Part shown: piece after piece, positions 62,077 through 64,000 of the stretch
Numbering within the stretch: position 1 is the stretch's first letter
Layout of the letters: each line of letters starts with the position of its first letter
NCBI GenBank assembly: GCA_021371795.1
Contig: JAJFVK010000008.1
Location: 1-64,000 of the forward strand
DNA from: Planctomycetaceae bacterium
Lineage (GTDB): Bacteria; Planctomycetota; Phycisphaerae; Sedimentisphaerales; UBA12454
Direction: 5' to 3'
DNA length: 64,000 nucleotides
Position numbers and translations under genes: made by a program
Notes under the pieces: generated by a model
Told to the model about the DNA's origin: nothing
Databases searched by the model: none
The model's input: the letters and a program-made list of their open reading frames with translations, nothing else

Positions 62077-62511
62077 ATGCCTAACACCCATCTTGTCATA
62101 TTGAAAAAATGCTATCTCGATAAGATACTTGACGGCAGTAAACCAGTTGAATTGCGTTTGCTCAAAGCCGCTTGTGCGCCTTATGGTGCAGTTGCTATCG
62201 GGGATAAATTGTTTCTCAAGCAGTCCAGCGGGCCGGTATGCGCGGTTGCTCGTGTCTCATCTTTTCAGGAATATAATAATCTGACACCTGCAAAAATCAA
62301 ACAGTTGAAATCTATTTATAATCATCTTGTTTTCGGCACCGACGAATACTGGGAAATGAAAGCTGATAGCAAATACGCGATTTTCATCTGGATGAAGGAT
62401 GTTAAAAATATCAAACCGGTGATGATTGACAAAAAAGACTGGCGTGCGTGGGCGGTTTTGAATTCAAAAAATGATTTTGGACTACTTGGTTCGGCCGATA
62501 TTATTGACTAA
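62077..62511 (+). CDS. ASCH-domain-like protein
   Basis: 144 residues from ATG 62077 (an upstream ATG at 62011 would add a hydrophobic stretch and overlap the divergent kinase gene). HLVILKKCYLDKILDGSKPVELR and GDKLFLKQSSGPVCAVARVSSF fit the ASCH fold, an RNA-binding beta barrel; the K-P-V-E-L-R and G-D-x-L-F pattern is typical. No clear ribosome-binding site. Its 3' end overlaps the convergent rodA gene by 30 nt. Confidence 0.7.
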   Translation: MPNTHLVILKKCYLDKILDGSKPVELRLLKAACAPYGAVAIGDKLFLKQSSGPVCAVARVSSFQEYNNLTPAKIKQLKSIYNHLVFGTDEYWEMKADSKYAIFIWMKDVKNIKPVMIDKKDWRAWAVLNSKNDFGLLGSADIID

Positions 62512-63714
62512 CCCGACGGACATAATATTTACCACAAGGCTCGACCCGCCGTAGCTGATCAGCGGCAGTGTAATTCCCGTAATCGGCATCAGGCCGGTAT
62601 TCATACCGATATTTACAATCACCTGAATCGCGAAAATGATGCTGATTCCCGCAGCGACGTAACTGCCGAACATATCGGTACTGGCCGATGCGATTTCCAG
62701 TCCGCAGGCGACTAACATCGCATACAAACCTATAACCAGCAGGCCGCCTCCAAAGCCCCATTGATGACTGATAAACGCGAAGATAAAATCGTTATGTTTT
62801 TCCGGCAGGAAGGTATAATATTTTACAAAAGGCCCGCTTCTGTATCCTTGTCCGCTCAAACCTCCGGAGGCGATTGCCAGTTTCGACCTTGTCAAATGAA
62901 AGCCTTCGTCCGCTTCCCATGTGCGGAGCCGTTCGGCAGAAACGCCGAGCAGTTTCGCCAGCCAGGGTTTTTCCATACATTGCTGTTTGAGCCAGTTGTC
63001 GCTGCCGTCAAGTCGGCTCTGTAAAAGAACAGAGCTTACGCGCATACGCTGATAATCGTGCATATTGAGCCAGAGGACCGGTAGTGCGATTGTTCCGGCC
63101 AGAATTATCAAGACTAAATGCTTAACTTTTGCGCCGGCAAGAAACAGCATTGTCAAAAAGACAGGAAGCATCAGAAGAACCGTGCCCAAATCAGGCTCCA
63201 GAAAAATCAGGCCCATCGGTATAATCGTGAGTATGAACGGCGGCACAAGAGAAAATAAATTTCGATAGTTGCTTCGGTATCGCAAATGCCAGCCGAGCGC
63301 GATGATGTAAATAAGTTTAAAAAATTCCGAAGGCTGAATCTGCAAAAACGAGCCGAACGTTATCCACCGCCGGGAACCTTTCTTGACAGGTACAAAAGGT
63401 ATATCGACGAAACTATCGACAAGTAAAAGAGCGAGCAGGATAATGATGCCGATGTAAAGCCAGCCGCTCATCGCGCCGAGTTTTTTGTAATTGAAGGAGT
63501 TGATGAAAATAAAACCGAGAAATCCGCCGGCAGCGTAAATTGCCTGCTTTTTCCAGATGTCGGTAACTCCGCCCAATGATGCGCTTGAGTCGTAAGGATT
63601 GCCGGAAGCGTAAATCATCATAATACTGATAGCGACAAGACCGGCCGCGGATGCGAGCATTACCATCCGTGTCAAAAAAAGCCTTCCGCGCAAAAAATCA
63701 AACATATCAAACAT
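62482..63714 (-). CDS. rodA: Rod-shape-determining protein RodA (SEDS peptidoglycan polymerase)
   Basis: 410 residues from ATG 63714 (an alternative is 63705). About ten membrane helices. RWITFGSFLQIQPSEFFKL, FLEPDLGTVLLML, KHNDFIFAFISHQWGFGGG and GITLPLISYGGSSLV are the SEDS signatures. Polymerises peptidoglycan with a class B PBP. Planctomycetes vary in retaining these genes; this one keeps the core motifs. Start choice is not supported by a clear ribosome-binding site. Confidence 0.9.
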   Translation of the reverse strand: MFDMFDFLRGRLFLTRMVMLASAAGLVAISIMMIYASGNPYDSSASLGGVTDIWKKQAIYAAGGFLGFIFINSFNYKKLGAMSGWLYIGIIILLALLLVDSFVDIPFVPVKKGSRRWITFGSFLQIQPSEFFKLIYIIALGWHLRYRSNYRNLFSLVPPFILTIIPMGLIFLEPDLGTVLLMLPVFLTMLFLAGAKVKHLVLIILAGTIALPVLWLNMHDYQRMRVSSVLLQSRLDGSDNWLKQQCMEKPWLAKLLGVSAERLRTWEADEGFHLTRSKLAIASGGLSGQGYRSGPFVKYYTFLPEKHNDFIFAFISHQWGFGGGLLVIGLYAMLVACGLEIASASTDMFGSYVAAGISIIFAIQVIVNIGMNTGLMPITGITLPLISYGGSSLVVNIMSVGLVNNIGRTK

Positions 63715-63819
63715 GAAACAGATGATAACAAAAAAGTTAAAAAGAAAAAGCAAGAAAAAGCGTATTTAAAATCTTTATTGGTAAATATTTATAAGAATAG
63801 CGAAGAAAAATCAAATCCC

Positions 63820-63855
63820 TACGAATTTTTTCGTTGACACTACGAATTGTTTCGT
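63820..63855. promoter_or_regulatory. Paired ACGAA-TTCGT dyads overlapping a promoter
   Basis: TACGAATTTTTTCGT (63820-63834) and TACGAATTGTTTCGT (63841-63855) differ at one base and are 21 bp apart centre to centre, two helical turns, so a dimeric regulator could bind both on one face. Each is a 5-bp inverted repeat. They flank and touch TTGACA (63834-63839). Confidence 0.75.
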
Positions 63856-63860
63856 ATAGG
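63834..63860 (+). promoter_or_regulatory. Promoter of the second prepilin-like gene
   Basis: TTGACA (63834-63839), 15-bp spacer, TATAGG (63855-63860). The short spacer and weak -10 suggest an activator or regulator is needed. About 35 nt upstream of the ATG. Confidence 0.5.
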
Positions 63861-63894
63861 CTGTCTTCTACCGGATTGTTTATAGGAAATATAA

Positions 63895-64000
63895 ATGATT
63901 AAAAAGAGCGGCTGCAAACTAAGAGTTGAGTTTGGCTTTACTTTAATTGAATTGCTTGTGGTAATTTCTATCATTGCAATGCTGCTTTCAATCCTTATGC
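63895..64000 (+). CDS. Prepilin-type N-terminal methylation protein (3' partial)
   Basis: The first 35 codons are visible. After a basic stretch (MIKKSGCKLRVEF) comes the prepilin cleavage site G|FTLIELLVVISIIAMLLSILM and hydrophobic helix, similar to the protein at 12679. AGGA is 7 nt upstream. The rest is off the window. The dyad pair at 63820-63855 sits directly upstream. Confidence 0.85.
   Translation, partial: MIKKSGCKLRVEFGFTLIELLVVISIIAMLLSILM

Noticed and set aside
1-64000. CRISPR arrays, rRNA genes, transposases
   Set aside because: None of these patterns was found; the repeats seen are short dispersed palindromes, one tandem duplication, one exact 20-bp pair and one degenerate array.

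Overview
The window looks like a chromosome segment of a polysaccharide-degrading planctomycete, most likely of the Phycisphaerae/Sedimentisphaerales type. The evidence is dockerin-like repeats of the G-D-L-N-x-D type ending in x-x-W-L, two PEP-CTERM proteins, single prepilin-like proteins with an H-X9-DG C-terminus, many carbohydrate-active enzymes and moderate-to-low GC. The lineage is inferred from gene content; no marker gene was compared. No rRNA, transposase or CRISPR array was seen. One tRNA is present.

Region 1 (1-31300) is a polysaccharide and sugar utilisation locus. It holds two large paralogous glycosidase-like proteins (1-2537 and 13724-16984), a GH16 lipoprotein, a secreted beta-propeller-like protein, an NlpC/P60-like protein with SH3b and dockerin, and a pair of paralogous beta-helix-like surface proteins whose C-termini differ (PEP-CTERM versus dockerin). 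It also has a GHL6-like TIM-barrel protein, a GntR/LacI-type regulator, a prepilin-like protein, an SSS symporter, a tandem duplicate of a phosphodiester-glycosidase gene with a visible duplication scar, a DUF4434 protein and a PBP4-type carboxypeptidase. An AraC regulator is divergent from a five-gene cytoplasmic operon (two TIM-barrel isomerases, a DegT-type aminotransferase, an amidohydrolase and a Gfo/Idh/MocA dehydrogenase).

Region 2 (31300-38400, mostly minus strand) has an unusually short 2-oxoacid dehydrogenase E2, a methyltransferase, an XRE-S24 repressor and a tRNA-Val(CAC). Directly behind the tRNA lies an AT-rich four-gene island: a ParB-like protein, a probable PD-(D/E)XK protein, a C5-cytosine methyltransferase and a small winged helix. 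This is the best candidate for an undescribed defence or restriction-modification system. A 0.9 kb gene-free stretch follows, with a good promoter and degenerate tandem repeats.

Region 3 (39316-57857 and beyond) is mainly housekeeping. It has a pheA-tpiA-secG-yicC-gmk-rpoZ-coaC-coaB cluster, a purB-pyrE-DUF3795 operon, prfB with a +1 frameshift site, pepA, folE plus a pterin-synthase-like gene, a YfhO-like protein, a lipopolysaccharide-kinase-like protein and rodA. A translationally coupled trio starting with a TIGR04255-type protein (53898-55528) looks like an accessory insertion of unknown function. The window ends in a second prepilin-like gene whose promoter overlaps two matching dyads.

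Small dispersed palindromic repeats are frequent between genes. One lies inside a coding sequence (58104-58128), and one 66-bp element supplies the stop codon of two unrelated genes.
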